Positions 8,727 to 17,323 of a stretch of 42,302 nucleotides of DNA are shown piece after piece. Each line of letters starts with the position of its first letter. The first letter of the stretch is position 1. The notes under the pieces are model-generated. The model did not search any database. It saw nothing but the letters and a program-made list of their open reading frames with translations, and was not told the origin of the DNA. This stretch comes from an uncultured Chlamydiae bacterium (GTDB taxonomy: Bacteria; Chlamydiota; Chlamydiia; Chlamydiales; SM23-39): contig CALBPE010000053.1 in NCBI GenBank assembly GCA_937899275.1, forward strand, positions 1 through 42,302. Reading direction: 5' to 3'. The position numbers and the translations under genes are program-made.

Positions 8727-9991
8727 AAAGGTAAGGATCGAGTGATATGTGCATTTTTCGTTGCAATGATGATTCCTTCACGTATGTACACATCTTTGCT
8801 GTCAAACGACTCTTTCAGTGATGCGTTTTGTAAAGATACACCATCTTCTATGCACACATGTTCGTCAATAATTGCGTTTTCAATCAAGCAATTTTTCCCA
8901 ATAGTTGCGATCAAAGGCTGTTCTTGTGCTAGATGCGATGAGGGCTGTACGCCCATGATGATGCTATTTTTTATAATCGTTCCTTCACCGATATGTACTT
9001 TCGGTCCAATAATAGAATGGATGAGTTTTTCTCCTTGAATCACACATCCATCAGATAACATGCTTTGATGTACTGTGGTATTTTCTACTATAGGGCCTGG
9101 TAAATAGCTTGTACTGGAAAAAATGGGGTGTTTTTCATCATAAGCATATAGGCTTTTTTCTCCTCGGAGAAAGGCTAAGTTCGCTTCGTAAAAAGAGCGG
9201 ATTGTTCCAATATCTTCCCAGTATCCTTCGTAGATATAAGCGTATGTTTTGCCTTGAGTAATCTCTTTTGGAATTAAATGTTTGCCAAAATCTTCCCTAT
9301 CATCTTCTAAAAGAAGCTTTTCTAAAGCGTTTCTCTTGAAAATATAGATCCCCATCGAGGCTAAAAACACCTCTTCTTGCATGCAGCCAAGCATATCTTT
9401 ATAACGTTTAGGTAGAATAAAGCCGTTTAACTCTTCTTTTTTCTCCGGCTTTTCTATGAAATGGAGCACTTTTGCTGCAGCATCTATCTCTAAAATTCCC
9501 AAACGATGGGCAGACTCTTTTTGTACAGGTAAAGAAGCAATCGTTAAATCGGCATCTGTTTTTTGCGCAAAGAGAAACATCTCTTGAAAATCGATATTAT
9601 ATAGTTGATCTCCAGATAAAATCAGGAAATACTCGGCTCCTGTTGCAAGAAGTGTGGAAAGATTTTTCCTAACAGCATCCGCTGTTCCTTCAAACCAGAT
9701 TTTTTCTCCTCCAGTAGTTTCTTGCGGTGTAAGGAAATTGACCTGCCCATCTAATAAAGGACCAAAATGGTAGGTTTGATGGATATGATGCTGCAACTCT
9801 GCGGTTAAAAACTGCGCAATCACAAAGATTTCACGCATATTAGAGTTGATTGAATTGGATAGAGGGATATCGATCAATCGGTATTTTCCCGCAAAGGGAA
9901 CAGCGGGTTTTGCATGATGATTGGTTAAAGGAAACAGCCTTGTTCCTTTACCTCCTGCCAAAATAACCGACGCAATCGTTCTACCCGACAT
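8723..9991 (-). CDS. glgC: Glucose-1-phosphate adenylyltransferase (ADP-glucose pyrophosphorylase)
   Basis: Makes ADP-glucose from ATP and glucose-1-phosphate, the committed step of bacterial glycogen synthesis. The start chosen is the ATG at 9991 (422 residues), preceded by AAAGGGGGAT at good spacing; an open extension to 10021 has no better signal. The N-terminal nucleotidyltransferase domain has LAGGKGTRLFPLT (11-23) and the KPAVPFAGKYRLIDIPLSNS stretch; SGDQLYNIDF follows, and the C-terminal third shows the left-handed beta-helix pattern (hexapeptide-like I-G-x-x repeats) of GlgC. Length matches the family. It is coupled by ATGA to the downstream metallophosphoesterase. The interrupted long gene ends 71 bases upstream. 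Confidence 0.95.
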   Translation of the reverse strand: MSGRTIASVILAGGKGTRLFPLTNHHAKPAVPFAGKYRLIDIPLSNSINSNMREIFVIAQFLTAELQHHIHQTYHFGPLLDGQVNFLTPQETTGGEKIWFEGTADAVRKNLSTLLATGAEYFLILSGDQLYNIDFQEMFLFAQKTDADLTIASLPVQKESAHRLGILEIDAAAKVLHFIEKPEKKEELNGFILPKRYKDMLGCMQEEVFLASMGIYIFKRNALEKLLLEDDREDFGKHLIPKEITQGKTYAYIYEGYWEDIGTIRSFYEANLAFLRGEKSLYAYDEKHPIFSSTSYLPGPIVENTTVHQSMLSDGCVIQGEKLIHSIIGPKVHIGEGTIIKNSIIMGVQPSSHLAQEQPLIATIGKNCLIENAIIDEHVCIEDGVSLQNASLKESFDSKDVYIREGIIIATKNAHITRSLPL

Positions 9992-10020
9992 GCAGAAATA
10001 TCCCCCTTTATTCTGCAACA

Positions 10021-10040
10021 TAAGGATTCTAGGATTCTAG
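10021..10040. repeat. Copy of 11-bp direct repeat TAAGGATTCTA, left flank of the interrupted gene
   Basis: TAAGGATTCTA at 10021-10031, followed directly by a second partial copy (GGATTCTAG to 10040). The same 11 bases occur at 13409-13419, on the other side of the interrupted long gene. Could be a target-site duplication or recombination scar. A 10-base match in the opposite orientation at 42277-42286 shows that the word is not unique in the window. Confidence 0.45.
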
Positions 10041-10062
10041 ATCAACCAGAATGGGGAAATTT

Positions 10063-10500
10063 CTACCACTGGCGGGGAAAGCTTTCGCTTCTTGTTCTTG
10101 AAGAAGAGCGAGATCGGAATCTGCGATTTCTCTTTTCATCGTCTTTTGTATCACGCTCTAATTGCTTTCTTAGGTTCTCCTCACCGGCTAAGTACTTTTC
10201 TAGATCTTCGCGATAATACTTTTCGAAAGCGCTTACTTCTTTGCCAAAACGAATTGTCTGTAATTCCTTTATACCGAAACGAGGAAAGTACAGCGTTGTA
10301 GAAACGTTTTTATTTTGAGGCTTGAAGTGTTTACGAGTCTCTTTTGTTGAAAATACAAACGTAAATCCGGTATCAGGGATACTCTTTTCAGAGTTAACTG
10401 CTGTGGTAAAGTCTGTGATATTAGACGAACCTCCTTCAGGGTCGAGCTTATATCTGTCTGTAGAAGATAGCTGATTTATTTCTTCACTTAAGTTGTGGTC
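10063..10500 (-). pseudogene. C-terminal continuation of an interrupted long gene (145 codons after TGA-TAA)
   Basis: Directly after the tandem stops TGA (10504-10506) and TAA (10501-10503), the same frame stays open for 145 codons to a TAG at 10063-10065. It contains no ATG, GTG or TTG in frame, so it cannot be started as a normal gene. The translation looks like real protein: it begins DHNLSEEINQLSSTDRYKL, has a central mixed stretch, then an acidic/basic helical part (EKYYREDLEKYLAGEENLR), and ends in an Arg/Ser-rich tail (RNRRFRSRSSSRTRS). The simplest reading is that it is the C-terminus of the protein encoded upstream (10504-13401), cut off by nonsense changes or reached by readthrough. 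No homologue is recognised. Confidence 0.6.
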
Positions 10501-10503
10501 TTA

Positions 10504-12252
10504 TCAAACCTCTCCTTCACGCGATATGAAAACTCCTTCTTTTTGTATCTTTTTTGATAAGTTTTCTATTGGGTAAATATCACCCTTTGTATCTATGAAA
10601 AAGGGATTCATCCAGGTTTTAATCTGGTGAAATTTTAGAGTGGTAATATTCCTTTTTCGACCGCGGTTCTCTTTTTCATCAGGTAGGTTTGCCAATGCTA
10701 AGTTTTGTAAAAGATGAACTGCAAAGTCGACATTAAGGGTTTTGTTTTGTTCATCAAGAAAATGGATAGTTTGATCCTTATTTGGAACAATCCAATCGCC
10801 GTTGTAAAGTATAACACGTAATTTTTCAACCTGATTATCTGGTAAAGGAATTAAACATCCCGAATGAGGATCATAAAAATGGGAACGTTTTTTATAAGGA
10901 ATCTCGTCGCCGGGAGTAATAATATTCTGAACATTAATCGTACTTTTAGAATTGTAAACTCTCCCCACGAAGAATACTTGTACGCTTTTTTGTAAATCTG
11001 CACTTTTCCCTTCTGTTGATGAAATATCGCGTGCGGAGGTTGAAAGCCCTTGTAGAAAATTTGCGAAAGATATCGTCCGGTGTTTTGGAATTTTAGCTAT
11101 TTGTTTACCTGGTTGATAGTAACTAGGAGGTGTTTTTTGTCTATCTGGGCTATAAAAAATTCCTAAAGGAATTTTAGGCTTCTTCTTGTGCAAAGGAACA
11201 ATCAAATTATGTGTGGGATCTATGAACAGATTCTTTTCTCCTATCTGGCGCTCTTTATCTACCTCTTCTTGTTTTTCAGCATAGAAAATAGAGCCGTCTG
11301 CTTTTAAGAAGACAGAAGCAGATGTCATCTTATGGAGACTGTAAATTTTTGATGTATGGAAAGATCTGTTGCCTGCCGCTATTAGAAACAAACCGTTTTT
11401 TTCCTTTTTTAATGCTCGGAATCCGATGGAATTTTTATTTTCACTTGCTATAAAGCAGTTTCCATTGTAGTAGAAAAGGCTGTTATCCACAGCTTTTACA
11501 GGAAATAAAAGTCCGTTCTCTGCATCGTAAACACTTGAGGAGGTATAAGCTGATAAATTGTCTTTAACTACTATGCTTTTTCTGAGCGCTGTATACTCAA
11601 AAGAGGACGGCGTCATATGCACTTGTTCAAGTGTATCCTGAGCTTTTCCTTTATTTCTTGCTTTTTCTAATATGCTTTGCCAAAGATTGCCTTTCCTTCG
11701 TATTTTAAACCGGGCAGGTAATGTACATACATATGTTGTTGAAAAGAACACAGTTCCACCGCTTATTACATAAGGAGCGTCGTTTCCTGGTATAGTTGGT
11801 ATGGCTATTTCTCCATCATTTTTTTGATGTACAAAATAGGGAGCCTCGCTTGAGCTAAGAATCTTTGGTCCTGTAGAGCTGCGAAGATCTACGCTACTTT
11901 TTTGGGCCTTATAATCCTCTTGCGTTTGTTGTGTAAGGCAGTCGGAATATCTATACTTTGCGCTAGACTGTGGGTATATTAAGGGAGCTAATTTATCGAC
12001 TGTACATGAAGATGCAATGTGGAAGAATAGATTTTGTAGATTTTTTCTAGCCTTATTTTGACGCATATTTTCAGTTTGTCGCAGTGATTGGATGTTTTCT
12101 ACAATGCCTATGAATTGACGAAATGCATGTACGGTAGCTTCTAGATTTACTGTTAGCGTGGTATCTTTTTCTTTTTCCAACTCTGTTATTAATGATTCTT
12201 TGTAACTTTCTATCAGTTGTTTGCATTTCTGAAGGGGCGCTTGTAACGCCTG
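10504..12252 (-). pseudogene. Middle part of an interrupted long gene; degenerate repeat protein of unknown function
   Basis: Continues in the same frame after the TAG at 12253-12255; an independent start would have to be TTG at 12180 (558 residues), which has no convincing ribosome-binding site. The joined reading before that TTG (starting QALQAPLQKCKQLIESYKES) is coding-like and helical. From the TTG: a helical N-terminus (1-60), then a beta-rich region with about five or six degenerate copies of a motif of the form F/Y-D-x3-G-x-I/L-x-P followed by D/N and, about 12-15 residues later, a Tyr-Asn-Gly-like turn (near residues 116, 217, 290, 319, 435 and 528). It ends at TGA-TAA, beyond which the frame continues. 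No known family is recognised; no transmembrane segment is visible in this part. Confidence 0.6.
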
Positions 12253-13401
12253 CTACGCAATCGTTATTTCTTTGCAAATCTCTTGCAGTTGCTTTGGCGG
12301 TGGCTCATTTTGTGGAATCTCTATCCATCGCCTTTTAGGATCAATATGTTTTTTTAAAGCTTTGTATATCGTGTCGAGCTTTTGTCGGTAATAAGAACTG
12401 GTCGTCTGTTCTTTAGACTCTTGGGCGCAGTCTGTAATGCTTTTAGACAATGCTTGTATATATGTTTTTTGTTGATCTAAATATTTTCGTACTTCTTCCC
12501 ATGTATCTGATGCTGTGGAGTCTTCGGGTGTGTCAATAGCGGATTGTGTTACGGACAAAATTTGTGTATTTAACATGCTCCATGTAGATGGGTCTAGTTT
12601 GTCCAGCTGCTTTTTTAAACTATTTATGAATTCATACTCTAGATGCAGTATACTTTCGATTAGTACCGGATTGTTTAATAGGTACAATTCTCTATTTACC
12701 CTGCAAAAAAGTCTAGGAAAGTGGTGTTGTGTCTGCTGAAAGAAAGGGTGTTCGTACATCTTCATCCACTGCTGTTCAGCTGATTTCGATTCGTCAAGGG
12801 GGTATACGCATGGTTGAAATACTTGAGCAGGTGGGTTTGTACAGAGAGGTCCGAAAATTAGCTCTTTTGGTTTAGAAGAATGGTTAGCTTTTTTCGCGTT
12901 TATCTTCTTCCAATCGAGTTGAGCAGCTAAAGAGATAGTAGATGTGGCTGTGAAGCTTGTCTGAGCAGTGTTTTTTGTAGCAACGGAACCACTGTCTGCA
13001 TATCTAACTGAGGTAGGCGAGTCACGATGAGCTTCTAGAAACGGATAGCTATTTCTGAAATAGACCTTGAGAGCAAGCATGATAATAGGAATAAACAGAA
13101 GTAGAGGATAAACGATGCTTATGACTTTTGTGGTGAGCTTAACGAGGTACTCTAAGCAAGAAACGGGGCTTTTTCCCGGTGTTAATTCATTCAATTTTCT
13201 AGTTCGAAGGGGCTTATTAATGCAAAGTATGTCCTGTGAATACTGAAAGTAACGCTCTGCTATGTAACACAGTTTAAATAAGCACCATTCGAATATACTG
13301 CGAGGCTTGGGCGCTTTAGGGGCGTTGGGGTCGGGAAGAACTGGACTAAAAAAAGGTACAGTTGGAAGTTGGTTAAGCCCTGAAATATTCATAAAATCCA
13401 A
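12253..13401 (-). pseudogene. N-terminal part of an interrupted long gene; membrane-anchored protein of unknown function
   Basis: Begins with ATG at 13401 and reads 382 codons to an in-frame TAG (12253-12255). Pro-rich N-terminus (about 19-33), then a Cys-containing stretch, one strongly hydrophobic segment (about 93-115, ISIVYPLLLFIPIIMLAL) and a long helical, soluble region that is still in the middle of a helix when the stop occurs; the same frame goes on with coding-like sequence. A stable truncated product of 382 residues is possible. I do not recognise the family; a chlamydial inclusion-membrane or secreted protein is conceivable, but the single hydrophobic segment is not the bilobed type known for Inc proteins. 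Starts 37 bases after lipA, in the same direction. Confidence 0.65.
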
Positions 13402-13408
13402 TTTTAAT

Positions 13409-13419
13409 TAAGGATTCTA
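13409..13419. repeat. Copy of 11-bp direct repeat TAAGGATTCTA, right flank of the interrupted gene
   Basis: Exact second copy of the repeat at 10021-10031, same orientation, lying in the 37-base gap between lipA and the start of the interrupted long gene. Together the copies bracket that gene almost exactly. Confidence 0.45.
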
Positions 13420-13438
13420 AAAACATTTTTCTAACGAA

Positions 13439-14365
13439 TCAATAAAAATTTGTATTTTTTTTCGATAATAGAGCGTGGACTTCTTTTGCGTTGAGGCTAG
13501 ATCGGACAAAAGGTCCTGCGTAAACGTAGAGAAGTCCAATCGATTTTCCGTAATCTTCGTAGCGGTCGAACATAGATGGGGGGATAAACTGTTTTACTCG
13601 GATTTTTTTTCTGCTGGCTTGTAAATACTGCCCGATGGTAACTACGGTAACGCCTACTTCCTTCATGTCGCGCATTGTTTTTAACACCTCTTCTGGCGAC
13701 TCACCGAGACCTAACATAAGGCCTGATTTGATGTATTTTGCTTTGTACATATGGGACGCTTTTTTAAGCAGGTCGAGGCTGCGTTTGTAACTTGCTTTAT
13801 GTCGTATTTTAGGAGAAAGGCGCTCTACAGTTTCTACATTGTGGTTGAAGATTTCTGGTTTTTCATTGAGAACGGTTTTTAGCGCATCGGCATTTCCAGA
13901 AAAATCAGACGTGAGGATTTCTAGGGTTGCCTTTGGATTGTGCTCGCGCACTTTTCGCATAATCTGCACGAGTTGATCTGCCCCCCCATCGTCTAGATCA
14001 TCTCTTGCTACCATAGTGATCACTATATGTTTTAAACCCAGTTCTTTAGCAGATAATGCAATACGAAGAGGTTCATCTTTTTCTAAAGCTTTTGGAGTTT
14101 TAGTAAAGTCGATATCGCAAAAAGCGCAGCTTCTAGTACAAGATTTGCCCAGAGCTAAAAAAGTAGCTGTTTTTTTTGCGTAACAGCTAAAGCGATTGGG
14201 GCATTTCGCCTCTTCACAGACGGTATTGATTTGGTATTTTTTTACAATCGAGCCTGTTTTATAAAGCTGGCCTCCTTTCGGAAGAGATCTTCTAAGCCAG
14301 GCAGGAAAGGTGGGTTTTTTCGGCTCGTTTTCTACAACGTGTAATGGGTTTTTTTTCAGAGTCAT
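13439..14365 (-). CDS. lipA: Lipoyl synthase (radical SAM)
   Basis: Inserts two sulfur atoms into octanoyl groups on lipoyl-dependent enzymes, giving the lipoyl cofactor. 308 residues, the usual length. Both iron-sulfur clusters are marked: the auxiliary cluster Cys C50-x4-C55-x5-C61 (CEEAKCPNRFSC), the radical SAM cluster C76-x3-C80-x2-C83 (CTRSCAFC), and the C-terminal R288-S-S290 motif whose Ser ligates the auxiliary cluster. It starts 9 bases after lpdA in the same direction, so lpdA and lipA form an operon linking cofactor synthesis to a lipoyl-dependent enzyme. The interrupted long gene follows 37 bases downstream. Confidence 0.96.
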   Translation of the reverse strand: MTLKKNPLHVVENEPKKPTFPAWLRRSLPKGGQLYKTGSIVKKYQINTVCEEAKCPNRFSCYAKKTATFLALGKSCTRSCAFCDIDFTKTPKALEKDEPLRIALSAKELGLKHIVITMVARDDLDDGGADQLVQIMRKVREHNPKATLEILTSDFSGNADALKTVLNEKPEIFNHNVETVERLSPKIRHKASYKRSLDLLKKASHMYKAKYIKSGLMLGLGESPEEVLKTMRDMKEVGVTVVTIGQYLQASRKKIRVKQFIPPSMFDRYEDYGKSIGLLYVYAGPFVRSSLNAKEVHALLSKKNTNFY

Positions 14366-14374
14366 CCAAGAAGT

Positions 14375-15769
14375 CTACTTTTTTGGGGGAAAATTGACGG
14401 GGAGGTTTTTTGCAATTAGCGCAGCTTCTAACCAGACTTCAGCAAGGCTTGGGTGAGCATGTATCGTATCTATGATGCAGTCTAAAGTCAGTTCATTTTT
14501 GATGGCTAAAGCAATTTCTGCGATGAGATTTGCCGAATCGTAACCGATCGACTGCGCGCCTAATACAGCGCCTGTTTTTGCATCGGCAATAATTTCTGCA
14601 AATCCTTCTGTTTCTGTAAGGGTAATGGATTTGCCGAGAGCGCTATAGGGATATCTTCCAGAAATGACGTTGTAACCTTTTTCTAAAGCCTCTTCTTTAG
14701 AAAGGCCGACTACTCCAATTTCTGGGTAGGTGTAGACTACAGCTGGAATCACATGGTACTCCATTTTGGCAGGCAGATTGGATATATGATCTGCTGCAAC
14801 AAGCGCTTGATGTGAAGCTACATGAGCTAGCATCCCTTTTGCTGTAACGTCTCCTACTGCATAAATGCCGTCTACAGACGTTTGCATATGATCATCTACC
14901 AGAATTTCTCCTCTCGGCCCCGTCATAACTCCTGATTTTTCTAGTCCGATACTTTGCGATAAAACAGAGCGTCCCACAGCTACAAGTGCGTATTCTGCTT
15001 GGAGGGATTTTCCTCCTTTGAGATGGACAGTTACTCCTGTTTTTTCTGTAGTAATTGAGCTGACTGCAGTAGAACAGTGGATTTGTATATTTTCTCTCAA
15101 AAAATAGGCTTGTAGCTCAGAGGCTACATTTTGGGGCAGACCTGGTAAAATATGGTCCATCATCTCAATGATGGTGACGTCAACGCCCATTTCCCGAAAT
15201 AATGAGGAGAACTCACAGCCGATGTAGCCTCCTCCTATAATAATCAGGTTTTTCGGCAGTTTTTGCAGCTGCAACATCGACGTAGAGTCTAAAATCCGTT
15301 GATGGTCGCAGGGAAAAGCGGCAATATCTGTTGGTTTTGATCCAGAGGCGATGATGGTATGTTCTGTAGAGATAAGCGCTGCATCTTTACCAAGTACTTT
15401 GATTTCGTTGGGCGCAGTAAAAGATCCTCTTCCTTGAAAGATAGTAATCTGATTTTTTTTGATGAGCGTTGCAAGCGATTTTCGCATATCCTGAATAATC
15501 CGGTCTTTTCTTCCGACCATTGCACCAAAGTCAAACGAGGCAATATCTGCTTTAATCGCATATTTACTTGCTTCTTTGATATGCCTTAGCCTACTTGCTC
15601 CAGCAACAAAAGCTTTTGTAGGGATGCATCCTACGTTAAGACAAACGCCTCCAAGCTCTTTTTCTTCAATCAGAGCGGTTTTTTTTCCACGCTGCGCTGC
15701 CCGGATTGCTGCTGTATATCCTCCAGGACCTGCTCCAATTACAACTACATCAAAAACCTTTTTTTCCAT
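14375..15769 (-). CDS. lpdA: Dihydrolipoamide dehydrogenase (E3)
   Basis: FAD enzyme that reoxidises the dihydrolipoyl arm of 2-oxoacid dehydrogenase complexes with NAD. ATG at 15769 chosen (464 residues) because AGGTGG lies 5 bases upstream; a GTG three codons earlier would fall inside that site. N-terminal FAD fold GAGPGGYTAA, redox-active disulfide in GGVCLNVGCIPTK, NAD fold IIGGGYIGCE, FAD motif YAVGDVT, and the C-terminal catalytic His-Glu pair in HAHPSLAE. Complete and of normal length. Operon head for lipA. Confidence 0.96.
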   Translation of the reverse strand: MEKKVFDVVVIGAGPGGYTAAIRAAQRGKKTALIEEKELGGVCLNVGCIPTKAFVAGASRLRHIKEASKYAIKADIASFDFGAMVGRKDRIIQDMRKSLATLIKKNQITIFQGRGSFTAPNEIKVLGKDAALISTEHTIIASGSKPTDIAAFPCDHQRILDSTSMLQLQKLPKNLIIIGGGYIGCEFSSLFREMGVDVTIIEMMDHILPGLPQNVASELQAYFLRENIQIHCSTAVSSITTEKTGVTVHLKGGKSLQAEYALVAVGRSVLSQSIGLEKSGVMTGPRGEILVDDHMQTSVDGIYAVGDVTAKGMLAHVASHQALVAADHISNLPAKMEYHVIPAVVYTYPEIGVVGLSKEEALEKGYNVISGRYPYSALGKSITLTETEGFAEIIADAKTGAVLGAQSIGYDSANLIAEIALAIKNELTLDCIIDTIHAHPSLAEVWLEAALIAKNLPVNFPPKK

Positions 15770-15843
15770 GAATACCACCTAAATGCAATTGTAGCCGATG
15801 GATTTTTTTAAATCTATACGCGGGCTTTTTGCCTACTTCGCTT

Positions 15844-15873
15844 TTGTAAAAAAAATCGAAATGCGTCTACACT
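15844..15873 (+). promoter_or_regulatory. Candidate sigma-70-type promoter for the zinc-ribbon membrane protein gene
   Basis: TTGTAA (15844-15849), 18-base spacer, TACACT (15868-15873). The expected start of transcription is about 18 bases before the ATG at 15898, leaving room for AGAAAAGG as the ribosome-binding site. Prediction from sequence only. Confidence 0.4.
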
Positions 15874-15897
15874 ATCGAGTAGAGAAAAGGTATCGGT

Positions 15898-16329
15898 ATG
15901 ACCACAAAAAAACGGCAAAAGCTCTGTCAAAATTGCGAGGGAGAAGTCGACTTTGATGTAATTTTTTGCCCATTTTGTGGACATGACTTATTAGAAGAAA
16001 AAGATCAGGATCTTTTATCCCGATCAGAAGAGTCCATAAAGGCTCTTTCTCCTCAAGAATCTGTCGCTTCTCTATACCCTCCTCCTTATGGCGCTTCTTC
16101 TGTAGAAGAGGAGCCTGTAGTAGAAAAAACAAACGACAGCTTGTTTTTACCTCTTTTGCTGTTATCTCTATCAGGTTGGTTTTTTAGCTTAAGTCTTCTT
16201 TTATTTGTATTTTCTGATGGAGGTAAGCTGGTTTTGCAGTTTGATGCAACCATGTGGTTTTTCTATTTGATTGCTTCTCTTTTTCTAGGTTTTTTTGGTT
16301 GGAAGACGCTTTACAAAGAGGGAGATTGA
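15898..16329 (+). CDS. Zinc-ribbon protein with two membrane segments, unknown function
   Basis: 143 residues. N-terminal zinc ribbon with C10-x2-C13 and C24-x2-C27 (CQNC...CPFC), an acidic, Pro-containing linker (about 30-80), and two hydrophobic segments near the C-terminus (about 83-106 and 118-136). Likely an inner-membrane protein with its zinc ribbon in the cytoplasm. ATG at 15898 is preceded by AAAAGG at 7 bases. It is divergent from lpdA and ends 7 bases from the convergent epmB-like gene. No specific function is recognisable; a regulatory or scaffold role is possible. Confidence 0.75.
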   Translation: MTTKKRQKLCQNCEGEVDFDVIFCPFCGHDLLEEKDQDLLSRSEESIKALSPQESVASLYPPPYGASSVEEEPVVEKTNDSLFLPLLLLSLSGWFFSLSLLLFVFSDGGKLVLQFDATMWFFYLIASLFLGFFGWKTLYKEGD

Positions 16330-16336
16330 TGTTTGA

Positions 16337-17293
16337 TTATCCTGCACATGGGAAGATGGGGACTTTACTAGCCGATCCTGGTATTTCTTTTACGTATGTG
16401 GGAACAGCGTAGCCAGGCAAATGCTCTCGCAGCTTTTCAATAAGATGTGTACCTACGTTTTCTGTAACGAAAAACCGCTCACTTCCTTCTACAGGATCTA
16501 AATGGTGTAGGTAATAAGGTACTATCCCTGCATCGCTTAACTGAGTATATAAAGAAAACAAAGTAGAAAAGGCGTCGTTTACTCCTTTGAGTAGTACAGA
16601 CTGGGTGAAAACAGGTATACCTAGCCTTTGGATAAGAAGGAGTTTTTCTCTAAGATCTTCCCCCCACTCTAAGGGGTGGTTGATGTGCAGTACAAATACT
16701 ACCTGTTTTATAGATCGTGCAAAAATGCTGCAGAGTTTTCGGGAAATTCTACTCGGAAACCCTATCGGAAATCTCGTATGGATCCGGATTTTTTTCACAT
16801 GGGAGATCTTGTGTAGATGAGAAAATATCTGATCTAATCTGCTATCGCTAGCCGACAAAGGATCACCGCCACTTAAAATCACCTCTTGAATAGAAGGGTT
16901 TGCTGCGATGTAGGCAAATTCTTCAGAAAAATCCTCCACTTCTTTTTCGTAGGGAAAATTTTGCCGAAAGCAGTATCTACAGTGCATAGCGCAGTTTGCG
17001 CTGACCAGAAGAAGCGCTCTACCAAAGTATTTATGCAGCAGCTTTTTTTTCGGGGAACATAAGGCTTCTTGCAAAGGCTCTTTTGAAAAACTCACGGGTA
17101 AAGAAGGGCGCTTTTGCAGCGGCACAAACTGGAGAAATAAAGGGTCTTCTAGGCAGTTTTTCCTCATTTTTTCTGCTAGGCGAAAAGGAACATTGAGCCG
17201 AAAAGGGTGGGCTTTTTCTACTAAAGCCCGGTTTTCCTCAGAAAGCTCTAAAAACTGACTTAGCTTTTTTATGCAAGAAAAGGTGCTGTTCAT
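16337..17293 (-). CDS. epmB: KamA-family radical SAM enzyme, EF-P (R)-beta-lysine pathway EpmB-like
   Basis: 318 residues. Lysine 2,3-aminomutase family: radical SAM cluster C101-x3-C105-x2-C108 in CAMHCRYCFR, preceded by HKYFGRALLLVSANC, SAM/PLP region ILSGGDPL, and a C-terminal PGSASKVP segment with K310 as the likely PLP lysine. The short length and the YFGRALLL...CRYCFRQNFPY block match EpmB (YjeK), which makes the beta-lysine placed on elongation factor P, rather than longer catabolic aminomutases. Neither efp nor epmA is in the window. It lies 30 bases downstream of murA in the same direction. The general family is secure; the EF-P role is inferred from similarity to EpmB. Confidence 0.85.
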   Translation of the reverse strand: MNSTFSCIKKLSQFLELSEENRALVEKAHPFRLNVPFRLAEKMRKNCLEDPLFLQFVPLQKRPSLPVSFSKEPLQEALCSPKKKLLHKYFGRALLLVSANCAMHCRYCFRQNFPYEKEVEDFSEEFAYIAANPSIQEVILSGGDPLSASDSRLDQIFSHLHKISHVKKIRIHTRFPIGFPSRISRKLCSIFARSIKQVVFVLHINHPLEWGEDLREKLLLIQRLGIPVFTQSVLLKGVNDAFSTLFSLYTQLSDAGIVPYYLHHLDPVEGSERFFVTENVGTHLIEKLREHLPGYAVPTYVKEIPGSASKVPIFPCAG

Positions 17294-17323
17294 GGAACGA
17301 ATATAGCAAAAAGCAGGCTTTAT

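Noticed and set aside
10092-10301. 69-codon plus-strand frame downstream of glgC start
   Set aside because: It is antisense to the 145-codon continuation of the interrupted gene, which has better protein-like character.
12071-12277. 68-codon frame across the gap between the two large parts of the interrupted gene
   Set aside because: Different frame from the long gene; overlaps the continuous coding-like frame, is basic and low in structure, so most likely a shadow.
10501-13401. Reassigned stop codon as explanation of the interrupted genes
   Set aside because: TAG, TGA and TAA all occur as interruptions, while other genes in the window use the same codons as ordinary stops with tight operon overlaps (for example ATGA junctions), so a simple code change is unlikely.
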